From assembly GCF_003001675.1 (NCBI RefSeq), contig NZ_PVYW01000001.1:578029-642028 (forward strand): a DNA stretch of 64,000 nt, given 5' to 3'. How positions within the stretch are numbered: position 1 is the first letter of the stretch; each line of letters opens with the position of its first letter. Below, piece by piece: positions 1-8,004 of this stretch. The stretch comes from Cohnella sp. SGD-V74. GTDB taxonomy: Bacteria; Bacillota; Bacilli; Paenibacillales; Paenibacillaceae. The notes under the pieces were generated by a model that ran no database searches, had not been told where the DNA came from, and worked only from the letters and a program-made list of their open reading frames with translations. The translations under genes were made by a program, and so were the position numbers.

Positions 1-83
1 ACAACATCTACATAGCCTCATCATACCATAACTGCGGAACGGGCCGCACCCCGGCGAGAACGAAAAGAGAGCCCTCCCCGTCG

Positions 84-1325
84 TCAGACTTTGGGGATGG
101 CTCCCGAATTCGCGGCCGCGGGAAACTCGCTCGGCCTGCCTATCAAATAACCTTGCGCGAAATCGAATCCCATGGCGCGAAGAAGCCTCAGCTCTTCCGG
201 CCGTTCGATTCCTTCCGCGACCGTGCGGATGTTCATCTTCTTCGCGAAGCGGACGAACGTGCGCAGCATATGCTTCTTCATCTCGTCCTTGTCGGCGAGA
301 CGGACGAGCGAACGGTCTACCTTAATATAGTCGGGGCTCAGCTCCACGATCGATTGCAAGGAAGAATACCCGGCTCCCGCATCGTCGATGGCGATTTCGT
401 ATCCTTGGCTGCGGTAATGCGCCAATATTTTCTTAGCCGCTTCGAAATCGTCGATCGAGCTGCGCTCCGTCAGTTCGAACACGACCTGGCCCGGGAACAT
501 GCCCTTCTCGCTTAGCCAGCGTACCGTCTGACCGGATACGAAATGGGGATCGTTGATGATGCTCATCGTCACGTTGATGAATATTTTCTGAACGGCTCCC
601 AATGCGGGAGAATGCCGGATCGCCGTTTCCCTCGCGAGACGATCCAACGCGAGAGCCATCTGGTTTTTCTCGGCGAATCTGAACAGCGCGAGCGGACCGT
701 CGAACAGGCTGCCCTCCGGACATCTCGTCAACGCTTCGTAGCCGAATACTCTTCCGTCTCCCAGGCGCACGATCGGCTGGTAGACGCTCTTGATGCTGCT
801 CTCCGCGAGCAGGCGCTCCAACTCGCAGCGAAGCTCCCAATCCCGATGTCCGCTGAGCGATTCCCGTATTCTCTCCGTCGCCTTCACGACGCCGTCGTAG
901 ACGACGTCCTTGATCGGGTCCGACTTAAGCCCCAGCAGGCTGGCGTAACCGATGCCCCGCTCCTTCTGGCCGGAAGTCGTCGGGGTATGCCCGGCCTTCC
1001 CTACCGATTCCGCGGCGATCGCTTCCCTGACCCGCTTGGCCATCGCCCGCAAATAGGAATCTCCCTCGTCTTCCCGCATAGAAGCCGGCATGCCGGCATA
1101 TAGCCAGAGATGTCCCGACACCACGTCTCCGAACCACAAGTCGCTTCGGTTCATCGATCTGGCGAGCCAGTTCTCCCACTCGAATCCTTCTTCTCTAAAC
1201 TTGGTTGCCAAGCCGCCGCTCCACTCGGAAAGATCGATGCCGATAAGACCGATAGAAGGATGATGTTCGATTCGATCGATGAGTTGATCTATGCCGAACC
1301 AGGACGTTGCCATACGATTGAACAC
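84..1325 (-). CDS. EAL-domain c-di-GMP phosphodiesterase
   Basis: A 413-residue cytoplasmic protein with no membrane segment or signal peptide. The first ~170 residues match nothing I recognise. Residues ~178-400 form an EAL domain that would hydrolyse c-di-GMP to pGpG. The residues expected of an active enzyme are present: the Glu of YEALTR (~197), the Asn of INVT, ELTE, the Asp pair in IDDAGAGYSSL, the Lys of IKVD, VAEGIE and AQGY. DDAGAG replaces the usual DDFGTG but keeps both metal-binding aspartates. The start is GTG at 1325 with AGGA five bases upstream; an in-frame ATG lies four codons further in. It follows the GGDEF/EAL hybrid gene after 70 bp, and that gap holds a candidate Pho-type promoter. 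The EAL call is firm; the N-terminal role is unknown. Confidence 0.9.
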   Translation of the reverse strand: MFNRMATSWFGIDQLIDRIEHHPSIGLIGIDLSEWSGGLATKFREEGFEWENWLARSMNRSDLWFGDVVSGHLWLYAGMPASMREDEGDSYLRAMAKRVREAIAAESVGKAGHTPTTSGQKERGIGYASLLGLKSDPIKDVVYDGVVKATERIRESLSGHRDWELRCELERLLAESSIKSVYQPIVRLGDGRVFGYEALTRCPEGSLFDGPLALFRFAEKNQMALALDRLARETAIRHSPALGAVQKIFINVTMSIINDPHFVSGQTVRWLSEKGMFPGQVVFELTERSSIDDFEAAKKILAHYRSQGYEIAIDDAGAGYSSLQSIVELSPDYIKVDRSLVRLADKDEMKKHMLRTFVRFAKKMNIRTVAEGIERPEELRLLRAMGFDFAQGYLIGRPSEFPAAANSGAIPKV

Positions 1326-1350
1326 CAGCTTCCTCGTGAAAATAACCGCG

Positions 1351-1410
1351 ATTATAAATGTAGCAAGGTTGTGTTAACGCAATTCCTCATTTACGTTAAC
1401 GCCCGGTTAA
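1351..1410 (-). promoter_or_regulatory. Candidate Pho box and promoter for the EAL gene
   Basis: On the minus strand, hexamers TTAACC (1410-1405), TTAACG (1399-1394), GAGGAA, TTAACA (1377-1372) and TTGCTA follow one another with exactly 5-nt gaps. TACATT begins 9 nt after TTAACA and TATAAT lies at 1356-1351. The periodicity and the 9-nt gap match the other four candidate Pho boxes in the window. The first hexamers overlap the last codons of the upstream gene. PhoP binding is inferred. Confidence 0.5.
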
Positions 1411-3699
1411 TTCCATCTCCGGCTTCAGCTCCGCCGGCTCTCGCTCCCCGAGTTCTTCCCACGCGATCGAATTGCCCCGCTGCCGCTTCGCCTGCTTCTT
1501 AAGCAGCGCCGCCCTCTCCGAGAGCGTCTCCGCCGTCCAGCCCGCCGTCGCCCGGCACAGGATCAGGGACAAGGACAGAGACAAAGCAGGCGCCTCGAGC
1601 GGCTGGCCCGAGCGATCGAATACCGGTCCGGAATGCGCCGAAGCGTACGCGCCGATCCCTTGCTCGAACTTCGCGATCGTCTCTTGCGCCGCTTCCAGCG
1701 CATCGACGCCGGACGACAGCACGATGAAGTCGTCGCCGCCGATATGGCCGACGAAGCAATCCCCGTTCGGCCGTTCCCTGGACACTTGGATGAGCGTCTC
1801 GGCCGTATAGCGGATGACGTCGTCTCCCCGCTGAAAACCGAACTGGTCGTTGTACCACTTGAAGTGATCCAAATCCGCGTACAGCACCGCGAACGGCCGG
1901 CCTTCCGCGAGCCTGCGGTTCATCTCCCTGCGGATCGGCTCGTTGCCCGGCAGCCCGGACAGCGGGTTCGCCCACTGCGCGTCCTTCACCCGGGCTTGGG
2001 ACACCCATTCCAGCATCGATCGGATCGAGGCGATTCCCGTTACCTGGCCGTCCCGGGTAATGATCACCTCGTCGTACAGCTTGTCCGGCTCGCGGGCCAT
2101 CGCCATCTGCGACGCCTGGTCCACAGTGACCGACTCTTCGACGATGACGGGGTGAGTGTCCATGATTTTGCCTACCGGCCTGTTCCAGTAGAGCGGCAAA
2201 CCGAACTGACCGGACAGCAGCTGCAACAGCTTCTCCTTCATTAATAAGCCGATCGGCTTGCCGCCCTCCGAGATGACGACGCCCTGAGCTTCGCGGTGAA
2301 GCTCGAAGTGACGGGACACTTCGGACACGTGCGTATTGCGGCTGAACTGCTTGACCGGATTGGCGAGCACGGCCATCGTGCCCGCCGCCCCCTTGAACCG
2401 CTTGCCGACCTCGACCCGAATGCGGGCTTGCAGCTCGGCGATCCGACGGTCCGGTTCGGCATCGCCGTCTCCCCCGTCCTCGGCCAGCTTCTCCGCCTGC
2501 GCGTAATGCATCCCGCTGGCGACGAGGCCCGGCAACAGGGGCTCGCGGTCGAGCCCTCCGGCGATAAAGACGATCTGCTCCTTGCGCGCCAGGGCGATCA
2601 GCGACTGCAGCAGGCTCGCCTCCACCGAATCAGGCGTCTCCCCGCGAATCCAATCGACGTCCAGGCGAGCGTAATCGGGGTGCAAGTCCGTCATTTTGCG
2701 CAGCGATTCGAGCTCCGGACGGATTCCCGGAATCGAGATGCGAAAGCCTTGATTCCGGTAATGCTTCAAGGCGGAGCGCGTCATCGCCGCCGATTCGTTA
2801 TCCCCGCCGATCAGGACGAGCACGACGTGCTCCGGCCGCAGATTCGCGGCCTCGATTCTGCGAAGCGTGCTTCCGGGATAGAGCCGCGGATCGTAAATGA
2901 TTTTGGCCGGAACGGGCAGGAACAGCTTGACGTCCCCGTTGCGGGACGGCAAACGCCGAATGGCCGCTTCCCGGAAGCGGCGGTCCCATTCGAACAGCTT
3001 GCCGGATTGGTCGGCTTGAGCGTAGAAAGCCCGCAGGTCGATCCGCTCCCCTCCGCGCGCGCCGACCGGAATGGCCTCGTACCCATACAACGATCCGTCC
3101 AGCAGCGAGACGATCGGCAAGTAGCGCACTTCGAACTCGAAACCGGACAACGATTCGCGCAATTCGTCCAGAGGGAACCGAATCAGGGGCGCGGGAGAGA
3201 ACAGCATCCGCTTCAGGGCCGTTTCGTACGCGGCCAGCAGCGCGCTTTCCCATTCGCGCGGGCTGCCGGGCAGCGGGATCGTCCGCCCGTCTTGCCCTGC
3301 GACCCATCCGAAGCCGCACCGAATGCCTCCGCCCGGCCGTATCGCCTCTGATTGTCCGAATTCCAACAGCAGGCGCTGCGCCGTGTCCCGGATGAGGAAC
3401 GCCATCCTGCCCGAGGACACGTCGCCGGACGTCCGGTCGTCGTTCTCCTCCGGCGCAAACGACGCGGCCAGAATCAAGTCGTCGCCGGCCAGCGTCCAGC
3501 CCCTTACCGAGTCCGACAGCTTCGACAGACGCAGCCCGATCGCGCTCAGCAAGCGGGCGACGCGCAGCGGAGAACTGCCCGGCTGCTCCGGATCGGCTTC
3601 CCATCGCACGACGAACAGCCCGCAATGCCCGGGAGTTCCGTCCTTGCTCCGCCAATGCCGCAAAATGCTCCGGTCCAACCATCCTTCGTTCCCCATCAT
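1396..3699 (-). CDS. Degenerate EAL - CBS pair - GGDEF signalling protein
   Basis: A 767-residue soluble protein. Residues ~175-425 follow an EAL fold but have lost the catalytic residues: the EAL position reads EAI, no ExTE is seen, the aspartate pair is replaced in ISIPGIRPE, and VAEGxE reads IAGGLD. It therefore probably acts as a sensor or c-di-GMP-binding module. Residues ~455-575 contain two CBS motifs, which usually bind adenosyl ligands. Residues ~585-745 form a GGDEF domain with GGDDF near 653, an accepted active variant, so diguanylate cyclase activity is plausible. The ATG at 3699 has GGAGG eight bases upstream. It lies directly upstream of the active EAL gene, giving a synthase/hydrolase pair. 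A similar CBS pair occurs in the chemoreceptor-like protein at 21093-22535. Confidence 0.88.
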   Translation of the reverse strand: MMGNEGWLDRSILRHWRSKDGTPGHCGLFVVRWEADPEQPGSSPLRVARLLSAIGLRLSKLSDSVRGWTLAGDDLILAASFAPEENDDRTSGDVSSGRMAFLIRDTAQRLLLEFGQSEAIRPGGGIRCGFGWVAGQDGRTIPLPGSPREWESALLAAYETALKRMLFSPAPLIRFPLDELRESLSGFEFEVRYLPIVSLLDGSLYGYEAIPVGARGGERIDLRAFYAQADQSGKLFEWDRRFREAAIRRLPSRNGDVKLFLPVPAKIIYDPRLYPGSTLRRIEAANLRPEHVVLVLIGGDNESAAMTRSALKHYRNQGFRISIPGIRPELESLRKMTDLHPDYARLDVDWIRGETPDSVEASLLQSLIALARKEQIVFIAGGLDREPLLPGLVASGMHYAQAEKLAEDGGDGDAEPDRRIAELQARIRVEVGKRFKGAAGTMAVLANPVKQFSRNTHVSEVSRHFELHREAQGVVISEGGKPIGLLMKEKLLQLLSGQFGLPLYWNRPVGKIMDTHPVIVEESVTVDQASQMAMAREPDKLYDEVIITRDGQVTGIASIRSMLEWVSQARVKDAQWANPLSGLPGNEPIRREMNRRLAEGRPFAVLYADLDHFKWYNDQFGFQRGDDVIRYTAETLIQVSRERPNGDCFVGHIGGDDFIVLSSGVDALEAAQETIAKFEQGIGAYASAHSGPVFDRSGQPLEAPALSLSLSLILCRATAGWTAETLSERAALLKKQAKRQRGNSIAWEELGEREPAELKPEMELTGR

Positions 3700-3847
3700 G
3701 TCGCCAACCTCCGCCCGACGTTTCTCTGGTTGCGAGATCCGTTATTTTCTTCAAAATTAACACGGCACCATTAGCTTCAGCTCCGTTTTTTGTTATCCGA
3801 TTGTAAATTTGCGTCAAGAAACGCGTATTCGCCTGCTCCGAACCATA

Positions 3848-3875
3848 GAAAAAGAGCCGGTACGCGACGCGGCTC
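3848..3875 (-). terminator. Rho-independent terminator of the sda-M20 operon
   Basis: GAGCCG and CGGCTC arms enclose a 10-nt loop and are followed on the minus strand by TTTTTC. It lies 78 bp past the stop codon of the M20 amidohydrolase gene. The rest of 3700-3953 shows no gene. Confidence 0.7.
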
Positions 3876-3953
3876 CTCGATAACGCGACTTTACATCCTC
3901 ATGCACAGTTCAAGTATCCAGCCCGATCATGCCGATTCGCAGCGGCTTCGCCG

Positions 3954-5150
3954 TCATGAGCTCACGCCCAATCTGCCGAGCGCGATCGCAGCCAGCACGG
4001 CCGCGCCGTCCGGCAAGCAGTCCTCGTTCAGCGTATACCGGGGATGATGCAGCCCGTACGCCCGCTCCGCGCCGGTCTTCGGACCCGAGCCGAGCCAGAA
4101 GAAGCAGCCCGGCACGCGCTGCAGGTAGACGGAGAAGTCCTCACCCGCCAGCACCGGGGGCGCCTCGATCCGGTTGGCCCGGCCGAGGACGGCGTCGATC
4201 GCCGCCTCCGCATGGCGGACGCAAGCGTCGTCGTTGACCAGCACCGGGACGTGGCGGATGTAGCGAAGCTCCGCCTCGCACCGATAAGCCTGCGCAGTAC
4301 GCTCGATCAGCCTGCGCAGCCGCTCGGGCATCTGCTCCTGAATATCGGCGGAGAACGTCCGTACCGTCCCGGCAAGCTCCACCCGTTCCGGAATGACATT
4401 GTACGAAGCGCCTCCGTGTACGCTTCCCACTGTCACCACCGCCGGGCTGAACGGGGACAGTTCGCGGCTGACCGCCGTCTGCAGCGCCATGACGATCGCC
4501 GAAGCCGCGACGACAGGATCAACGCATTGCTCCGGCAGCGCGCCATGACCGCCCCGGCCCGTCACGGTCAGCTCGAACTGGTCGACGGACCCCATCAGCG
4601 CTCCGAAGCGGGTGCCGGTTTGGCTTGCGGGCAACGTAGGCAAGTTGTGCAGCCCGTAAATTTCGTCCACGCCATCCAGCGCCCCCTGCTCGATCATCGC
4701 CTTCGCCCCGGCGTTGATTTCTTCCGCCGATTGGAACAGGAAACGTACGCTTCCCGCCAACCGATCCCGCCGGTTCGCCAGCAATCGAACCGCGCCGCAC
4801 AACATCGCCGTATGGGCATCGTGCCCGCAGGCATGCATGACGCCCGGCACCTGCGAAGCGTACGGCAAGCTGCTCTCCTCTTGAATCGGCAGCGCGTCCA
4901 TGTCCGCGCGCAGCGCGATCCGCGGCCCGGGCCGGGTCCCGGCCAACTCGGCCACGATGCCGTGCCCGCCGACACCCCGCCGGACGACGTCCAGACCCAG
5001 GCCGTCCAGCCACTCGGCGACGGCGGCGGAAGTGCGCTCCTCCTCGAAGCTCAGCTCCGGATACGCATGCAGCTTCCTGCGCAGCGCGACCAGCTCTCCC
5101 TCGATCGCAGCGGCGGACGCCCGCAGGCTGCCTAACAATTCCTCAGTCAT
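3954..5150 (-). CDS. M20-family amidohydrolase (N-acyl amino acid hydrolase type)
   Basis: A 398-residue metallo-amidohydrolase of the M20D group (hippurate, N-acyl amino acid or IAA-conjugate hydrolases). It would cleave an acyl group from an amino acid in the cytoplasm. Visible metal and catalytic elements are LRADMDALPIQE (~85), HACGHDAH (~110), SAEE (~145) and YGLHNLP (~165). The dimerisation-domain insertion follows, and a GEDFS motif lies near the C terminus. Its first 8 bp overlap the end of sdaAA, so it is translationally coupled to L-serine dehydratase and ends that operon. Substrate cannot be read from sequence; an acylated or modified amino acid would fit the neighbours. Confidence 0.88.
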   Translation of the reverse strand: MTEELLGSLRASAAAIEGELVALRRKLHAYPELSFEEERTSAAVAEWLDGLGLDVVRRGVGGHGIVAELAGTRPGPRIALRADMDALPIQEESSLPYASQVPGVMHACGHDAHTAMLCGAVRLLANRRDRLAGSVRFLFQSAEEINAGAKAMIEQGALDGVDEIYGLHNLPTLPASQTGTRFGALMGSVDQFELTVTGRGGHGALPEQCVDPVVAASAIVMALQTAVSRELSPFSPAVVTVGSVHGGASYNVIPERVELAGTVRTFSADIQEQMPERLRRLIERTAQAYRCEAELRYIRHVPVLVNDDACVRHAEAAIDAVLGRANRIEAPPVLAGEDFSVYLQRVPGCFFWLGSGPKTGAERAYGLHHPRYTLNEDCLPDGAAVLAAIALGRLGVSS

Positions 5151-6051
5151 CGTTATCCCCTTCCTTCAGCTCCCCCGAAGTTCCGGCAAGCCGCTCGGCG
5201 ATCTTCCTTCCGGTCGGCGTCTGCGCCAATCCGCCCTTCGCCGTCTCGCGGTGCATATCCGGCATCGCGCTGCCGACTTCAAGCATCACTCGGATGACTT
5301 CGTCGGACGGAATAACGCTGCGGACGCCCGCCAGCGCCATATCGGCAGCGGCCAATGCGTTGACCGCGCCGAAGCCGTTGCGCACGATGCACGGAATTTC
5401 CACCAGGCCCGCGACCGGATCGCAGATGAGACCCAGCGTGTTTTTCAGCGCGAGCCCGACCGCGTGCACGACCTGGGCCGGATTGCCGCCCTTCAGCTCC
5501 GTCAGGGCGCCCGCCGCCATGCCGATCGCCGAGCCGATCTCCGCCTGGCAGCCGCCTTCCGCCCCAGAGATAAAAGAATTGTTGGCGATGACGTAGCCGA
5601 TGGCTCCGGCGCAGAACAACCCGCAGACCATATGATCGTCGGTCCAGCCGAACCGCTCCTGGCTGCTGACGAACACGCCCGGAATGACGCCGCAGGAGCC
5701 GGCGGTCGGCGTGGCGACGATGCGCCCCATCGACGCGTTCACTTCGGACACCGCGAGCGCGTAGGCCATCGCCGCGCCCGCATCGCCGCCCAGCGACGAG
5801 TCCGCTTGGCGGGCGTATTCGAACGCCCGCTTCGCGTCTCCTCCGGTCAGACCGCTTCTTGATCCTCCCTCCGACGCGATCCCCTTCTTTACGGCTTCTT
5901 TCATGATGCCGTAGTACTGCTTCATCTTTTCCCATTCCCGCTCGGCCGTCCGTCCCGACTCCGCCGCCTGATCCTCCAGCATCACCCGGAAGATCGGCTT
6001 GCCGTCGCGCACAGCGATTTCGGCCAGCTCGTTCAAAGTGCGGAATCTCAT
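5143..6051 (-). CDS. sdaAA: L-serine dehydratase, iron-sulfur, alpha subunit
   Basis: A 302-residue alpha subunit of the oxygen-sensitive 4Fe-4S L-serine dehydratase, which deaminates L-serine to pyruvate and ammonia. The start at 6051 gives the family N terminus MRFRTLNEL and overlaps the sdaAB stop by 4 bp (ATGA). An open frame continues upstream but only as antisense-like, arginine-rich sequence inside sdaAB. Recognisable segments include GSCGVIPG, SGAEGGCQAEIG and PCIVRNGFGAVNA, which contain the cluster-binding cysteines. Length agrees with the Bacillus two-subunit enzyme. The order sdaAB-sdaAA-M20 forms one tightly packed operon. Confidence 0.94.
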   Translation of the reverse strand: MRFRTLNELAEIAVRDGKPIFRVMLEDQAAESGRTAEREWEKMKQYYGIMKEAVKKGIASEGGSRSGLTGGDAKRAFEYARQADSSLGGDAGAAMAYALAVSEVNASMGRIVATPTAGSCGVIPGVFVSSQERFGWTDDHMVCGLFCAGAIGYVIANNSFISGAEGGCQAEIGSAIGMAAGALTELKGGNPAQVVHAVGLALKNTLGLICDPVAGLVEIPCIVRNGFGAVNALAAADMALAGVRSVIPSDEVIRVMLEVGSAMPDMHRETAKGGLAQTPTGRKIAERLAGTSGELKEGDNDD

Positions 6052-6728
6052 CTGGCAGCACCGCCATTCAGATCGATGTAACTTAAACCGGTCACGCTCC
6101 GCAGCTTCCGAATCTCCGCCAGCACGCCGCCCGGGATTCCCCCGTCCGTCTCGATCGCGGTCGCCGCTTCCCCGAGCCTGCCCTTGCGATCGACGTCCAT
6201 GCAGCCGATATTGACGTTCGCCGCGCTCAGCAGCCGCGTCATGTCCGCGAGCACGCCGGGCCGGTCTCCATGAAAAACGATCAGCGTCGGATAATCGGCG
6301 GTAAACCGCAGATCGAAGCCGTTCGCCTCCACGACCTCGATATTGCCGCCGCCGATCGAGCAGCCGGTCATCCGGCACGAGCGCTCTCCCGCGCGCAGCT
6401 CCGCGGACAGCGTATTCGGATGAACGGCCGCTCCCGCTCCCGTTCGGAACGTCACCTTCATGCCAGCCTCCGCAGCCTCCCGCAGAGCGTCCGGAATCCG
6501 CTCGTCGTCGGTGCCGAACCGCAGCAGCCCGGCAACGACGGCTACATCCGTGCCATGCCCGCCATATGTCGCGGCGAACGAGCCGTAGAAGACGACTTCG
6601 GCCTCCTCCGGCAGCTCGCCGAGCAGCTCGCGCGCCACTCTTCCGATCCGGACCGCCCCGGCCGTGTGCGAGCTGGACGGGCCGATCATGCTCGGCCCAA
6701 TGATCGAAAAAACATCCTTAAATCGCAT
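6048..6728 (-). CDS. sdaAB: L-serine dehydratase, iron-sulfur, beta subunit
   Basis: A 226-residue beta subunit. The N-terminal ~150 residues contain the signature SIIGPSMIGPSSSHTAGA and YGSFAATYGGHGTD. Residues ~150-220 form an ACT domain (TLIVFHGDRPGVLADMT), commonly a serine-binding regulatory module. The ATG at 6728 has GAGGG six bases upstream. It is the first gene of the operon. Only 27 bp separate its start from the MITE-like repeat at 6756-6927, so its promoter probably overlaps or lies within that element. Confidence 0.94.
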   Translation of the reverse strand: MRFKDVFSIIGPSMIGPSSSHTAGAVRIGRVARELLGELPEEAEVVFYGSFAATYGGHGTDVAVVAGLLRFGTDDERIPDALREAAEAGMKVTFRTGAGAAVHPNTLSAELRAGERSCRMTGCSIGGGNIEVVEANGFDLRFTADYPTLIVFHGDRPGVLADMTRLLSAANVNIGCMDVDRKGRLGEAATAIETDGGIPGGVLAEIRKLRSVTGLSYIDLNGGAAR

Positions 6729-6755
6729 AAGACCCTCTCACGACCTTTAAGTTGT

Positions 6756-6927
6756 GTTCAAAAAGTCCGGTTTTCAGCACCGAGAATATTGGATGAAGAC
6801 CGGGAATGAGGAAGCGATCGCTTAGGGTAGATACCTACATGAGTACCGGAAGAACCGGCTGAATTCAAGATTCGATGTCGAATCCACTTCCCGAGAGGCT
6901 TCGTGATCAAAAGCGGACTTTTTGAAC
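6756..6927. repeat. MITE-like element with terminal inverted repeats
   Basis: A 172-bp non-coding segment bounded by perfect 14-bp inverted repeats, GTTCAAAAAGTCCG at 6756-6769 and its complement at 6914-6927. The match extends to 18 of 19 positions. It fills the gap between the aldolase-like gene and sdaAB. A 62-codon open frame inside has no protein features. The size and ends suggest a non-autonomous mobile element; no second copy was seen in this window. Confidence 0.6.
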
Positions 6928-6933
6928 TACCTT

Positions 6934-8001
6934 TCAAGATAGCCATTCGGACAGATGTCTCTGCACGAACATGTCATCGTTCAGATGCGGGTAATCCCGG
7001 TACACCCGGTCGATCTCTTCCTTCTGCCCCTCCGACAACTCCTCATGAGGGTTCAGACACCATGTTCCTTGCAGCAGCCCCTGCCTGCGCAGCACCTCGT
7101 GAATGCCCGGAATGCAGCCCGCGAAGCCGTGGGCCGGGTCGAAGAAAGCCGCGTTGGCGTCGGTCACTTCAACGTTGCGGGTCAGCCATTCCGGCGGAAT
7201 GCTCCCTTGTTCCCGCACGCGCTTGATCTCTTCCAACAGCTCGACCGCCTTGTTCGTCCAGACGGCCCAATGTCCGAGCAAGCCGCCGACGATTCTTTTC
7301 TCCACGACCCGGTCGCCCACGCGGAACTTATACACGGTCAGCAGGTCGTTGACGATGTTGTCGTCGTTGCCCGTATACAGCGCGATGTCGTCCCTGCGTC
7401 CGGAATAGCAGACCGCGCGCACGACGTCGATCGTCTGGTAGCGGTTGAACGGAGCCATCTTGATCGCTTCGACGCCGGGAATATCGGCGAACGCCCGCCA
7501 GAAGTCGAAGCTGAACGTCCGGCCTCCGACCGAAGGCTGCAGGTAGAAGCCGACGACCGGCATCACTTCCGCCACCTTCTCCGTACGCTTCAGAATATCC
7601 GCTTCGGTCCAACCTTGCAGCCCGCCCATGCTGAGCAAACCGGCATCGTAGCCGAGCGCGGCGGCCGTCACAGCCTCGTTCACCGCCTGCTCCGTCGGCC
7701 CGCATATGCCGGCGACGCGGATAAACGGACGCTGCAGCCCCGCCCGCTCCACTTCCTCGGAAGCCAGACGCAGCACCTTCTCGAACAGCCCGTGCCGAGA
7801 ATCGCGAATCTCGAACTGCGTGGAATGCACGCCAACGGCGATGCCGCCCGCCCCCGATGCCATATAGTAGCGGCTCAACGCCCGCTGGCGCGTCTCGTCC
7901 AGACGGCGGTTCTCGTCCAACGCCAGCGGATGGGCCGGAATGACCAGCCCGTCATGCAGCGCCCGTTTCTGTTCGGACGTCAGTTCCCTTTTCCCGCTCA
8001 T
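6934..8001 (-). CDS. Dihydrodipicolinate synthase / N-acetylneuraminate lyase family aldolase
   Basis: A 355-residue TIM-barrel aldolase of the DHDPS/NAL superfamily. These enzymes form a Schiff base between a lysine and a keto acid such as pyruvate. The likely Schiff-base lysine is in EAIKMAPFN (~200), and the tyrosine of VVGFYLQP (~172) fits the family proton relay. It is longer than typical DapA (~290) and lacks DapA-specific sequence, so lysine synthesis is unlikely. A sugar-acid or other keto-acid substrate is more probable. It starts 3 bp after the stop of the epimerase-like gene and is probably cotranscribed with it. Its stop lies 6 bp from the MITE-like repeat. Confidence 0.82.
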   Translation of the reverse strand: MSGKRELTSEQKRALHDGLVIPAHPLALDENRRLDETRQRALSRYYMASGAGGIAVGVHSTQFEIRDSRHGLFEKVLRLASEEVERAGLQRPFIRVAGICGPTEQAVNEAVTAAALGYDAGLLSMGGLQGWTEADILKRTEKVAEVMPVVGFYLQPSVGGRTFSFDFWRAFADIPGVEAIKMAPFNRYQTIDVVRAVCYSGRRDDIALYTGNDDNIVNDLLTVYKFRVGDRVVEKRIVGGLLGHWAVWTNKAVELLEEIKRVREQGSIPPEWLTRNVEVTDANAAFFDPAHGFAGCIPGIHEVLRRQGLLQGTWCLNPHEELSEGQKEEIDRVYRDYPHLNDDMFVQRHLSEWLS

Positions 8002-8004
8002 CGC

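Noticed and set aside
3690..3953. Riboswitch in the leader of the GGDEF hybrid gene
   Set aside because: I looked for c-di-GMP riboswitch-like conserved stretches and saw none; the stretch holds only a terminator for the operon coming from the other side.
6758..6946. A 62-codon minus-strand gene between the aldolase and sdaAB
   Set aside because: It coincides with the inverted-repeat element and has no protein features.
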